This document shows, piece by piece, positions 44,611-53,453 of a DNA stretch of 64,000 nt (positions are counted from its first letter, which is position 1; each line of letters begins with the position of its first letter). The notes under the pieces are model-generated. The model ran no database searches, was not told the origin of the DNA, and worked only from the letters and a program-made list of their open reading frames with translations. The stretch lies in the NCBI RefSeq assembly GCF_001886955.1, contig NZ_CP016804.1, positions 434,001 through 498,000 of the forward strand. Reading direction: 5' to 3'. The stretch is from Halodesulfurarchaeum formicicum (GTDB lineage: Archaea; Halobacteriota; Halobacteria; Halobacteriales; Halobacteriaceae). The position numbers and the translations under genes were made by a program.

Positions 44611-45120
44611 TTACGGTGATCGAAGACGATCCGCGATCTCCTCGACCCTTCGATAGTCCCGCTCCGAGTAGGCGATCACACGAACCTCTCTCAGCGACGT
44701 GGGCTCGTAGGACCAGACTTCTCCACAGACGAGTTCCGCGCCGCGTTCGAAGTCGAAGCCAGCCGCCCCGGTACCAAGAACGGGGAGCACGAGTGTTTCA
44801 CACCCCAGTTCGTCGGCGGCTTCGAGGGCGTTTCGCGTCGCCTCACGAATGCTCTGGGGAGTCGCACGACCGTCTCCGTAGTGGGGCATCGCCGCGGCGT
44901 GGATTACGTACCCGGCATCGAGGTCGTAGGCGTCTGTCACGGCCACTGCACCCAGCTCGACCGGCCCCTTCGAGATGGCTTCCTCGTTGATCGGGCCGTT
45001 TGCTTCCCGTCTGAGTGCGCCAGCGACACCGCTGCCCATCCGGAGACTCGTCCCGGCTGCATTCACCAATGCGTCTGCTTCCTGGGCCGCGATGTCGCCC
45101 TGGACGACTGAAAACTGCAT
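44611..45120 (-). CDS. Macro-domain protein (ADP-ribose binding/deacylase type)
   Basis: 169 residues from the ATG at 45120 (MQFSVVQGDIAAQEADALVN). Macrodomain signatures: GDIA, DALVNAAG, MGSGVAGAL, ELGAVAVTDAYDL, VIHAAAMPHY, LPVLGTGAAGFDFER. Known relatives bind ADP-ribose and remove O-acetyl or ADP-ribose groups. It is divergent from the beta-helix channel gene with only 63 bases between their starts, around one shared AT-rich box (45148-45157). The substrate here is unknown. Confidence 0.87.
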   Translation of the reverse strand: MQFSVVQGDIAAQEADALVNAAGTSLRMGSGVAGALRREANGPINEEAISKGPVELGAVAVTDAYDLDAGYVIHAAAMPHYGDGRATPQSIREATRNALEAADELGCETLVLPVLGTGAAGFDFERGAELVCGEVWSYEPTSLREVRVIAYSERDYRRVEEIADRLRSP

Positions 45121-45147
45121 TCTCTGGTGTGGGGTACCGTTCGGCGA

Positions 45148-45157
45148 CAATATAGAA
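45148..45157. promoter_or_regulatory. Shared divergent TATA-like box
   Basis: CAATATAGAA lies 27-36 bases before both start codons (ATG at 45184 on plus, ATG at 45120 on minus). The two genes may therefore compete for, or share, one promoter region. Confidence 0.4.
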
Positions 45158-45183
45158 GTACCAGGCCCCAGAATCGGTGGCCC

Positions 45184-47487
45184 ATGCCCAATCGATGTTC
45201 CTTCTCGCTTGTTCTTTCGGACCGGCTCTCCCGGGCCGCCGATGGCAATTCGGGGGCCTCAACGCTCCCAACCGACGAGGACGGTGTCTGGCGCTGTCCA
45301 CGGATTGTCCGGGCTGACCGGGAATCCGAACGGTGTGTGATTCACGATCCGGCGGCCGCAGACGAAGCCGTTACGCGTGAAATCGTCGGCGCCATCGAAG
45401 GGACTGTCGATCCGACCGAGCGAATCAGTGCTGCCTACCCCGAAGAACCACGAAAAGCGGTTACACGCTGTCTCGGTCTCGATGTGGGGCAAATCGATCT
45501 TCGCCGCCGCCGACTCTCGGCTGATGGAACATACCCGCTTGATCTTCGGGGCTCGAACATCGACGGCTTGTACCTGGACGAATCCGAGTTGCCAGTCCCG
45601 ATCAGACTCGATTCGGCTACGGTGGGGCAACTTTCGGCGACGAGGCTGCAGATTGTTGGTGGCATCCAAGGTTCGAACTGCACCGTGCAAGGAGCCGTTG
45701 ACCTCTCGAAGAGCGACATCGGGGGTCACCTCAATTTCCGCCAATCTCAGATTCAGGGCGCAGTAAATCTCGACCAGGCTACCATCGACGGCCGATTCGA
45801 CTTCGCCTTTGGGGGCTCCGAGGGAGCGATTCGGGCCGAAAACACCAGCTTTGTCGGCCGATTTTCCCTCAAAGAAGCCACCGTGTCCGAGGTCCGGGCT
45901 GACAAACTCGACGTGACTGGTTCTGACCCCGACAGCGAGTATCCAGGACTCCAGTTTCGTGGGCTGACGACGACTGGCGGGGTGAGCATTCAGAGTGCCT
46001 TCTGTGATGGCCATCTGATCGGGTACGACATGGATATCGGCGGCCGGTTCGACGCCACCGACGCGACCATCGAGGAAGGGGTCTACTTCGGCGTCGAAGA
46101 CGGAACCGAACTTCAGGAAGCCCAGTTCCACGGCGGCCTCGACTTTTCGAATGCCTTTGTCGGTGGGTCGTTCAAATTCGTGGGCCGAGAGCGGTTCGGT
46201 ACCGATCCCGTCGTCGGGCAGTTCCTCGACTTCTCCGGTGGGACCTTCGGCCGCCTCGACATCGCCCCCCGGATCGGCGGTCTCGGACCGCCAGTCGTCA
46301 ATTTGGGGCAAAGCGAGGTCAAGCGCGGCCGACTCGACCAACCCCAGGCGGAGGGACCTGTCTATTACGACCTCGCGGAGGCAACACTTGGGGAGGTGAC
46401 ACTCTCGGGGGACGGCGAGTCGGTCGCGAACTACTTCTGGTTCGATCGAACGACCTTCGACCGCTTTCAGTTCAGCGAGAGTCGTGAGGACTTCGCCCAG
46501 AAGGACTGGTCCCTGCATCGGGTGCCCGAGCACGTGAAATCCCAGATCGCGGTGGCCCGTGAATATCCCACGGCGCTCGAACTGGCGATCGATATTGGAA
46601 CCATTTGTCGAGTCCAAGCCGAGACCCGGAGGTGGCTGGCTGAAGAATCGGAGGGTCCAGAGATAGAGTCGCTCGCCGAGCAGGTCCTTTCGGAGCTGTC
46701 CGAGGGCCAGATACGACGGCTCGCCAGGAACGGGCCGGAGTCGGCAGACCTCCTTGGACCAGCACTGTACGCTCGTGAGCGATACCGTGTCGGGGTTCTC
46801 ACGCTCCTGGCACGTGAACTCGAAGGGCGAGAGACCGTACTAGAATCGCTTCTGCCGTCGGCCCACACGGAGCTGCAGCAGGTCGCGAGCGCGACGGGGA
46901 CTGGAGAGCCATCGACGATTTCTGACTCGACCGACGCCCTGGCTGCTGCGTTCGCTCGCGAACTCGGCTCAGGAACTGATATCACGCCCGAAATTCCCCA
47001 GATCGAAACGACCTATATCATGGCCCGGAAGGGGGCCGACGACGTCGGCGACAGCATTGCGGCGGCCAACTTCTTCATCAACGAATTGCGAGCACGGCGA
47101 AAACGCCATCGACAGCACTTGCTCGACGCCGAAACACCGGTGAGTCGGCTCAAAGCTCTGGGGGACTGGTTCTGGAACGCGTCCTTCGATCTGATCTCGG
47201 GGTATGGCGAACGGCCGCGACGAGTTCTGGGCACGGCTGTCGGATCGGTGCTGGGATTTACCGGGCTCTACTGGTGGTTGGGTTCCCAGCGCCCCGGCTA
47301 CTCGGAGATCTATGGCGGGTTCGTCGGGTCGCTGTTGCTCAGCCTGGAATCGTTCACGTCACTGGTCCTCGGCGGCGCAGAAGTAAATCCCGTGGCAATC
47401 CGGCTGCTGGCCGACATCGAGGGGTTCATCGGTGCGTTCCTGATCGCGTTGTTGGTGTTTACCCTGACTCGGTCGCTACACCGATGA
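45184..47487 (+). CDS. Beta-helix (pentapeptide-like) protein with C-terminal ion-channel domain
   Basis: 767 residues from the ATG at 45184. Residues ~90-420 are repeated short strands with GA/GS turns (LDLRGSNIDGLYLDES, VQGAVDLSKSDIGGHLNF, VGGSFKF), as in right-handed beta-helix or loose pentapeptide proteins. Residues ~420-680 are helical. The end is a two-helix channel: TM1 (VLGTAVGSVLGFTGLYWWLG), pore helix and filter region (SLLLSLESFTSLVLGGAEVNP), then TM2 (IEGFIGAFLIALLVFTLTRSL). This aligns with K+-channel pores (TTVGYGD replaced by TSLVLGGAE), so ion selectivity is uncertain. The membrane end with a large cytoplasmic sensor suggests gated ion flow. Confidence 0.75.
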   Translation: MPNRCSFSLVLSDRLSRAADGNSGASTLPTDEDGVWRCPRIVRADRESERCVIHDPAAADEAVTREIVGAIEGTVDPTERISAAYPEEPRKAVTRCLGLDVGQIDLRRRRLSADGTYPLDLRGSNIDGLYLDESELPVPIRLDSATVGQLSATRLQIVGGIQGSNCTVQGAVDLSKSDIGGHLNFRQSQIQGAVNLDQATIDGRFDFAFGGSEGAIRAENTSFVGRFSLKEATVSEVRADKLDVTGSDPDSEYPGLQFRGLTTTGGVSIQSAFCDGHLIGYDMDIGGRFDATDATIEEGVYFGVEDGTELQEAQFHGGLDFSNAFVGGSFKFVGRERFGTDPVVGQFLDFSGGTFGRLDIAPRIGGLGPPVVNLGQSEVKRGRLDQPQAEGPVYYDLAEATLGEVTLSGDGESVANYFWFDRTTFDRFQFSESREDFAQKDWSLHRVPEHVKSQIAVAREYPTALELAIDIGTICRVQAETRRWLAEESEGPEIESLAEQVLSELSEGQIRRLARNGPESADLLGPALYARERYRVGVLTLLARELEGRETVLESLLPSAHTELQQVASATGTGEPSTISDSTDALAAAFARELGSGTDITPEIPQIETTYIMARKGADDVGDSIAAANFFINELRARRKRHRQHLLDAETPVSRLKALGDWFWNASFDLISGYGERPRRVLGTAVGSVLGFTGLYWWLGSQRPGYSEIYGGFVGSLLLSLESFTSLVLGGAEVNPVAIRLLADIEGFIGAFLIALLVFTLTRSLHR

Positions 47488-47679
47488 TCGCTCGGGCACG
47501 GGCCGTGGCTTCGCGCGAAAGTCGTCCGCGATCAGGTCCCGCTGACAGCGAATACAGCCGCCCGCGAGTAACTCCCCTCGGACCTTCGCATCCACGAGTA
47601 CCGTCAGCCCACACCCGGGGCAGACGACTCGAAAGGGGGTGAACATCGGCGTTGTTTCTGTAGCTGTCTCGTGATTCAT
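47476..47679 (-). CDS. 67-residue zinc-ribbon protein
   Basis: From the ATG at 47679. CPGCG and CIRC knuckles 18 residues apart form a likely zinc ribbon (VVCPGCGLTVLVDAK, GGCIRCQRDLIADDF). It lies 31 bases after the TorD-like gene in the same direction and overlaps the channel gene 3' end by 12 bases on the other strand. It may be the last gene of the dms-like operon. Function unknown. Confidence 0.6.
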   Translation of the reverse strand: MNHETATETTPMFTPFRVVCPGCGLTVLVDAKVRGELLAGGCIRCQRDLIADDFRAKPRPVPERSSV

Positions 47680-47710
47680 CGGTGTTTACAGACGGGGGAT
47701 TGACCGGGTT

Positions 47711-48259
47711 TCAGTCCGAGTCGGCCCTGATCAACTCCCGAGTCGCCGACGCCACTGCGGCGTAAAACGGCTCTCGGGTCGCTTCCTCGACTCGTTCCGT
47801 GAACGACGGCAGCCAGGTCCGGAGGTGTTCCTCGGCGAAGTCGTCGAAAGCTGCCTCGTCCTGGGCGCTCAGGAGTCCGGCGAACTCCAGCTCGACTGCG
47901 ACGTGATCCGGCAACTCGGCGTAGGCGTCCGCGGTGAGGCCGTGCGCCGCGTAGTACTCCTCGACCGACCCCGTCGAGGTCCCCATCACGAGTCCGAACT
48001 CCTGATCCGGTTCGGCGTCACGGTAGACACTCTCGTAGGGGGGACATGGGTGGTCCCCCGGCCCATCGAACAGTCGGGAGTACTCGACCGAGAGGGCCTG
48101 TCCTGCCGGCCGCTCGGGGAGTTCGTCCGCGAACAGGCCCGCGTCGATCGCATCCATGACACCCTCGTCGGGATGTCGCCAGCAGGCCGCGAGCACGGCG
48201 TACTGTTCGTCGACCGGCGTCGATGTTGGGTCAGTCGGTGGTGACGTGGCGGCCATCAC
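47711..48259 (-). CDS. TorD/DmsD-type molybdoenzyme chaperone
   Basis: 182 residues. The signature PCPPYESVYRD lies in the middle, within an all-helical fold (YSRLFDGPGDHPCPPYES). Such chaperones hold the Tat-signal-bearing catalytic subunit until its cofactor is loaded. It overlaps the NrfD gene by four bases, so it is in the operon, matching the dmsD position. Confidence 0.87.
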   Translation of the reverse strand: MMAATSPPTDPTSTPVDEQYAVLAACWRHPDEGVMDAIDAGLFADELPERPAGQALSVEYSRLFDGPGDHPCPPYESVYRDAEPDQEFGLVMGTSTGSVEEYYAAHGLTADAYAELPDHVAVELEFAGLLSAQDEAAFDDFAEEHLRTWLPSFTERVEEATREPFYAAVASATRELIRADSD

Positions 48260-49563
48260 TTCTCGGTCCCTCCATCTGTCATGGTCGGCTCACGCACGGA
48301 TTGTGACTGGACCGGAACGATCCTGAGCCCAAGCGTCACGATGAGCGCACCGAAGGCCATCAACCCCGCAGCGACGACGATTTCGATCAGTGTGGGGGTG
48401 TACACGCCAGTGACTGCCCAGACGGTCGAGCCCAGGCCACCGTAATCACCGACGGACACACCGGGTGCGAGCGAGATGTTCACGCTCTCATAGCCCACGA
48501 AGATCAAGCGGACACCTTCGAAGACCACGCCAAACACGGCGAGGCCCCCAGCCACGAGCACGGCCCAGGCCTGCTTTCGCAGCGACGGGATCGCCAGCAG
48601 GGCGATCGGGATCGCGCCGCCGACGACCGTCCAGAGCCAGAAGTAGGACGTGTCGCCGATCAGGAACCCGCTCGTGATGGCCCAGAACTCGAAGTTCGAG
48701 GCCCACGCGTGGGGGAGCCGCTCGGCCGCCAGCAGGTAGACGACGTGGATCGCGAGAAACACGCCGAGGAACTTGCCCAGCCGGGTTCGGAGCTCCGCGT
48801 CGAACTCGAAGTTCGTGAGCCGATCCGCAGCGATTGCAGCCACGAGGAGCAGGCCGAGCCCGGAAACGAGAGCCTTCGCGATGAAGGTCGGCGCGACGAG
48901 CGGACTGAACCAGTCACCACGACCCATCTGGGTCGCGAAGATCCAGCCCGTGACCGAGTGCAGCATCACCGCCAGGGGCAACGCGAACGCCGCGCTCCAG
49001 AACGCCAGCTTTCGATCGCGCTTGCGCCCGGCGATGGTGTCTTTGACGCCCAGTGCCAGCGAGGAGCCGCGGGCTGCGAGGTCACGGCGGGTCAACAGCC
49101 ACAGGTACCCGACGTTGAACAGGCCGTACAGGAGGACGATCGTGAAGTCCCAGACCATCGGCGACCGGACGTCCGGCGACGTGATGAACTGGTAGATCCG
49201 GCCCGGCCGACCGAGGTCGGGGAGGATCATCAGACCGGCCACCGCGATACAGCCCAGGCTCAACAGCACGCCGAACCGCGCCAGACTCTCGTACTTATCG
49301 GAGTGGAAGAACTTCGGCGCGCTGGAGATGATCAATCCGCCCGCAGAGAGACCAACGAAGAGCACGAACAGCATAATGTACAGACCCCAGGAGAACACGT
49401 TTCGCATGCCGGTGGCTGCCAGACCCAGCTGGATCTGCTGGAACCAGGCCACTGCGCCACCGAGGATCAGGAGCCCGAGGAATCCAAGCCAGACCTTGCC
49501 AAGCGTGCCGAAGCTGTCGACGGCGAGGATGCCGCCCCGGTCGGCGCTGGTGTCAGCGGCCAT
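48256..49563 (-). CDS. NrfD/PsrC-family membrane anchor
   Basis: 435 residues with about nine to ten hydrophobic helices (for example GLYIMLFVLFVGLSAGGLII and HVVYLLAAERLPHAW). NrfD-type anchors pass electrons from the quinol pool to the iron-sulfur subunit. Overlap with both neighbours by one and four bases shows tight operon coupling. It is the equivalent of dmsC in this operon. Confidence 0.87.
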   Translation of the reverse strand: MAADTSADRGGILAVDSFGTLGKVWLGFLGLLILGGAVAWFQQIQLGLAATGMRNVFSWGLYIMLFVLFVGLSAGGLIISSAPKFFHSDKYESLARFGVLLSLGCIAVAGLMILPDLGRPGRIYQFITSPDVRSPMVWDFTIVLLYGLFNVGYLWLLTRRDLAARGSSLALGVKDTIAGRKRDRKLAFWSAAFALPLAVMLHSVTGWIFATQMGRGDWFSPLVAPTFIAKALVSGLGLLLVAAIAADRLTNFEFDAELRTRLGKFLGVFLAIHVVYLLAAERLPHAWASNFEFWAITSGFLIGDTSYFWLWTVVGGAIPIALLAIPSLRKQAWAVLVAGGLAVFGVVFEGVRLIFVGYESVNISLAPGVSVGDYGGLGSTVWAVTGVYTPTLIEIVVAAGLMAFGALIVTLGLRIVPVQSQSVREPTMTDGGTEK

Positions 49564-50321
49564 CAGTCGTCACCTCCAGCGGCCGATTCCGGCACGTGCG
49601 GGGTGGGTCTGAGACCCGCTTCTTCGCGTTCGGCCGGGCTCAGTTCCGACTCCATCTTGTCCGAGATCTGGGGGCGACCCGGACTCATCTCGCCTTTGAT
49701 GTAGTACGTGCTCGGGTCGGTCTCCCGATCCTCCAGGAGCTGGTGAGTGTCGTACTTCTTGATGTACTTCGAGACGGTGCTGTTGGGGTCCTCCAGGTCC
49801 CCGAAGATCCGTGCGTCGGAGGGACAGTTGACGACACAGGCCGGATCGAGGCCCTCCTCGACGCGGTGGGAACAGAACGTACACTTCTCGACGACTCCCT
49901 GTGGGCGGGCTTCGACATCGCCAGTCCCCTCTTTGGGGACGTGTTCCGGTTCGTCCCAGTTGAAGACCCGCGCGTTGTACGGGCAGGCCGCCATGCAGTA
50001 GCGACAGCCGATACACTTGTCGTAGTCGATCTCGACGATTCCGTCCTCGCGGATGTACGTCGCGTTGACCGGACAGACCTTGACACAGGGAGCGTTCTCA
50101 CAGTGCTGGCACGCCGTCGGCTGATAATTCATGCTGAGGGTGCCATCCTGGCCGTGCTCCGGGTAGCCTCCCTCCGGCGTGTCCAGGTGGTCCCCACCTT
50201 CGGTGAGAACCCGGTTCCAGAACTGGCCGAGGCCGACGTTGTTCTCTTGCTTGCAGGTCACTGCACAGGCCTGACAGCCGATGCAGCGCTCCTGGTCGAT
50301 GACCAGTCCGTATCGTGTCAT
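49563..50321 (-). CDS. Four-cluster [4Fe-4S] electron-transfer subunit
   Basis: 252 residues of the DmsB/PsrB type. Four Cys groups: CIGCQACAVTCKQEN, CQHCENAPCVKVCPVNATY, CIGCRYCMAACPYNARVF, and CTFCSHRVEEGLDPACVVNC. It links the membrane anchor and the catalytic subunit. ATGA overlap with the catalytic gene and one-base overlap with the anchor gene. Confidence 0.93.
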   Translation of the reverse strand: MTRYGLVIDQERCIGCQACAVTCKQENNVGLGQFWNRVLTEGGDHLDTPEGGYPEHGQDGTLSMNYQPTACQHCENAPCVKVCPVNATYIREDGIVEIDYDKCIGCRYCMAACPYNARVFNWDEPEHVPKEGTGDVEARPQGVVEKCTFCSHRVEEGLDPACVVNCPSDARIFGDLEDPNSTVSKYIKKYDTHQLLEDRETDPSTYYIKGEMSPGRPQISDKMESELSPAEREEAGLRPTPHVPESAAGGDD

Positions 50322-52789
50322 TGGCGATCACCCGTGCGTTCGGGGACCCCCGTCGGATTCTCGGTGTACATGTTCGTCTCGATGTCATCCGGTGCGGGCT
50401 CGACCTCGACGCGGACGTCGTAGAACGCGAAGTTCCCGGTCACGGGACTCACGTCCGTGTGCGTCAGGTCGTTGTGGTGGCCCCGCACGAAGTCGTCGGT
50501 GTACCAGCCCTGATCGGTGTTCACCAGACCTGGCTGGATCGCATCGTTGACCTTCGCCCGGACGACCATTTCGCCGCGTTCGTTGTGAACACGGACGTAC
50601 TGCCCGTGTTCGATGCCGCGCTCGGCGGCGTCTTTCGGGTTGATGTCCAGCTGGGGTTCCGGGTTGAGCTCCCGGAGCCAGGGCTGGTACTCGAACTGGG
50701 AGTGAATGCGCCACTTCGAGTGTTTCTGCATGAAGGTGAGCGGGTACTCGTCCGCCCCCTCCCAGTCTTCTGCCGTTCGACTCTCCACGGGTCGGGGGAC
50801 CTCCAGGGAGATCCCTTCCTCACTGGGGGCGTCCTCGTCGTAGATCTCGAGGCGACCGGAGTCCGTGTTGAACTCGCCGGTGTACTTCACCACGGGGACC
50901 GGCTTTTCGACCGTGCCCTGGGACTTGAGTGTCTCGTAATCGACGTGTTCGTCGGCCTCGAGCATCGATTCGAGCTCCTCGGGCTTCGTGTCGTGGAAGT
51001 ACTCGCCGAACCCGAGTTTCCTCGCCAGCCGGCTGTTGATCCAGAAGTCAGAGCGCGCTTCCCAGAGTGGGTCGTGGGCCTTCTCCCGGTACATGACGTG
51101 GGGATGCGTGCTCGGTGACGTCGCGCCCACCTTCTCGAACCAGTGGGCCGCGGGCAGGATGAGGTCCGCGTGCTGGGTCGTCGGCGTGTGGTGCATGTCC
51201 GAGACCGCGATGAGGTCGAGATTCTTGACGGCCTCGAGCCACCGCTGTCTGTCCGGGAGCTGGTTCGCGATGAAGTTCGACTCCTGGGCGAACAGGACCT
51301 TGATCTGGAACGGATCGCCCGATTCCATCCCGGTGAGGATCTTCGTCTGGCGGATGAACTCGTAGCCGGGGCTGCCCTCCGGGGCGCTGTAATCGCCGAA
51401 GTCCGCGGCGGCACCGTTGAAATACCCGCCCTGGAACGAGCCGCTGCGACCGTAGTCTCCGGTCAGCGCGACGAGGACCGCGTATGCCTGGCCGAAGATG
51501 TGGCCGTACTTGTACCGGTCCACGCCGAGGCCAGGAACGACCCCGCCAGGCCCGCGGGTCGCGAGCCAATCGGCAGCTTTGCGGATGTTCCCCGCTTCGA
51601 CGCCGACCGTCTCTTCGATGTCTTCCGGGACGTAGTTCGCCGCCTCTTCTTCGAGTGCGTCGAGCGCGACTCGGCCGGTCGTTTCGCCGACCGAGAACTC
51701 GCCGGTGAGTGCATAGGCGCCCTCGGTCTCGGGCTCCAGAATCTCGACACGCTCGGTTTCCGTATTGTAGGCGACTGGCTTGTCCTCGTCACTGCCCGGG
51801 AGGACATCGGCGGCTTTCAGCAGGGTGCCGTCGGGGCCGACGAGTGCGGGTCCGAGCGTGCGCTTGCGGAGAAAGGCCGCGTCGTAGAGTTCGTTCTCGA
51901 AGATGTGATGAATCATCCCGAGGGCCAGGTGAACGTCTTTGCCCGGCTTGACCGGGAGCCACAGGTCGGCTTTTGCGGCCGTCCCGGTGTAGACGGGGTC
52001 GACGACGACCAGTTTGCCGCCGTTCTCGATGGCGTCCAGCATCTTCGAGGAGTCCTGCTGGAGCCGACTCGCGAAGATGTCCCCGCCCCAGGCGATGATC
52101 GTATTGGCGTTCTTCAGATCGGAGGCCTGGTTGGTCGGCACGTTGAACCACCCAGCGCCGCCGACCCGCCGGAAGCCCTGGCCGACGTTGATGTCGATGG
52201 ACCAGTCCATCCGTGTCCCACCGAAAAGCGAGGCGAGTCGGGCCTGGTGGTCACTGGCGGTCCCGTAATCACCGGAGCCGGACTCGAAATAGACACTTTC
52301 GGAGCCGTACTCCGCTTTGGCAGCCTCCATCTGGTCTGCCATAATGGTGAGTGCCTCGTCCCAGGAGATGCGCTCGAACTCGGCGTCCTCACCCCGCCCG
52401 TCGACGTTCGGGTCGTCCGCGGACCAGCCGGTGCGCTTCATCGGATACTTGAGCCGGGTCGGGTTGTAGATGCGCTGGGCATGTGAGAGCCCGAGCGTGC
52501 ACCCGCGTTTGTACTCCCGGTTCTCCGGGATCCCCGGCTCCGTCTTCTGCACGCGACCGTCCCTGACGTGGACCTCGATCGGGCAGCGACCCCGGCAGTT
52601 CGGGGCACAGGAGTTCGGGATGACCTCGTCCTCGCCGACGTAATCGGTGAAGACACCAGATTCATCATCGGCCGCCTCGCTCAGGGAGACGAGTCCGCCA
52701 CCACCGATACCGAGCGCCGCGGCAGCCGCCCCCGTCGAACGGAGGACGGTCCGCCGCGAGACGTTCGTCTCGGCGGGATTCTCGCTCAT
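50318..52789 (-). CDS. dmsA: Tat-exported molybdopterin oxidoreductase, DMSO-reductase family
   Basis: 823 residues. A Tat signal (SRRTVLRSTGAAAAALGIGG) directs it outside the membrane. A [4Fe-4S] site follows (CAPNCRGRC, plus a Cys about 27 residues later in YKRGCTLGLSHA). Two molybdopterin guanine dinucleotides bind the rest. The likely Mo-ligand region is RMDWSIDINVG, which would give Ser as in DMSO reductases; I infer this by rough alignment. The substrate may be DMSO, TMAO or a sulfur compound. The gene order small-small-A-B-C-D with a bat-type regulator resembles the Halobacterium dms locus. Confidence 0.85.
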   Translation of the reverse strand: MSENPAETNVSRRTVLRSTGAAAAALGIGGGGLVSLSEAADDESGVFTDYVGEDEVIPNSCAPNCRGRCPIEVHVRDGRVQKTEPGIPENREYKRGCTLGLSHAQRIYNPTRLKYPMKRTGWSADDPNVDGRGEDAEFERISWDEALTIMADQMEAAKAEYGSESVYFESGSGDYGTASDHQARLASLFGGTRMDWSIDINVGQGFRRVGGAGWFNVPTNQASDLKNANTIIAWGGDIFASRLQQDSSKMLDAIENGGKLVVVDPVYTGTAAKADLWLPVKPGKDVHLALGMIHHIFENELYDAAFLRKRTLGPALVGPDGTLLKAADVLPGSDEDKPVAYNTETERVEILEPETEGAYALTGEFSVGETTGRVALDALEEEAANYVPEDIEETVGVEAGNIRKAADWLATRGPGGVVPGLGVDRYKYGHIFGQAYAVLVALTGDYGRSGSFQGGYFNGAAADFGDYSAPEGSPGYEFIRQTKILTGMESGDPFQIKVLFAQESNFIANQLPDRQRWLEAVKNLDLIAVSDMHHTPTTQHADLILPAAHWFEKVGATSPSTHPHVMYREKAHDPLWEARSDFWINSRLARKLGFGEYFHDTKPEELESMLEADEHVDYETLKSQGTVEKPVPVVKYTGEFNTDSGRLEIYDEDAPSEEGISLEVPRPVESRTAEDWEGADEYPLTFMQKHSKWRIHSQFEYQPWLRELNPEPQLDINPKDAAERGIEHGQYVRVHNERGEMVVRAKVNDAIQPGLVNTDQGWYTDDFVRGHHNDLTHTDVSPVTGNFAFYDVRVEVEPAPDDIETNMYTENPTGVPERTGDRQ

Positions 52790-53034
52790 TGCCCATCACC
52801 TGTCGGTCGCTCGTCGACGCCGAACTCGTCGATGACGGCCTCGTGATGGCGGTCGTGGAAGGTCGCTTCGTCCAGGTCACCGTTCGCGACTGCGATCGCG
52901 TCCCGGGCCAGTTCGCGGCCGAGTTCCGTGTCGAAATCACTCCCCTCGAGGATCTTCGTCGCTTCGTCCTGGTTCAACTCGAATGCGGTGTCGTCTGCGG
53001 GATCGGTTCCCGGTGGATCGGTTTGTGTATTCAT
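52786..53034 (-). CDS. Small dms-operon protein, paralogue 1
   Basis: 82 residues overlapping the catalytic gene start by four bases. Its core ELGRELARDAIAVANGDLDE aligns with the core of the upstream paralogue (ALGQEMARDALRVSKGELSD). This resembles the short N-terminal domain found before haloarchaeal 4Fe-4S ferredoxins, from memory. It contains no Cys, so it is not itself a cluster protein. Possibly an assembly or docking factor. Confidence 0.7.
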   Translation of the reverse strand: MNTQTDPPGTDPADDTAFELNQDEATKILEGSDFDTELGRELARDAIAVANGDLDEATFHDRHHEAVIDEFGVDERPTGDGQ

Positions 53035-53061
53035 AGTATTTGATATTTGGTCGATAGGTCG

Positions 53062-53325
53062 TCACGTCTCGTCTGTCTCGTTCGGTCCGAACTCCGCCGC
53101 GTCGCTGCCGAAGACCTGCCTGACTTTCGTCCGATACTTCGCGTTGAACGCGTCATCGCTGAGCTCGCCCTTCGAGACCCGGAGTGCATCCCGGGCCATC
53201 TCCTGGCCGAGTGCCACGACTTCCGGTTCCTGGTCGTCCCCGTCCAGAATCGCTTTGATGCGGTCCTCCCAGTCCGTTCCATCCGGGAGGAGCGGGGCGT
53301 CCTCGAGATTTGGTGGACCGCTCAC
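53062..53325 (-). CDS. Small dms-operon protein, paralogue 2 (first gene)
   Basis: 87 residues, related to the next gene over ~36 residues. Short, acidic, Cys-free and cytoplasmic. As first gene of the operon it stands where dmsE lies in Halobacterium; homology to DmsE is not checked. A GTATATAAAC box at 53388-53397 on the minus strand is the probable operon promoter. Confidence 0.68.
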   Translation of the reverse strand: MSGPPNLEDAPLLPDGTDWEDRIKAILDGDDQEPEVVALGQEMARDALRVSKGELSDDAFNAKYRTKVRQVFGSDAAEFGPNETDET

Positions 53326-53387
53326 AGTTCATGACCCAGGTTACTCTATTCGGGAAGGGTCCAACCAGATTCTCCTCAATAGTTGCG

Positions 53388-53397
53388 AGTTTATATA
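53388..53397 (-). promoter_or_regulatory. Promoter of the dms-like operon
   Basis: GTATATAAAC (minus strand) is the best TATA match between the operon and its regulator gene. Transcription would start at about 53362, giving a leader of roughly 37 bases. Confidence 0.45.
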
Positions 53398-53453
53398 CGG
53401 GGCAATAAATAAAAGATTGCTACAACTACAGGTCAGCTTCTCGGATTGAGAAC

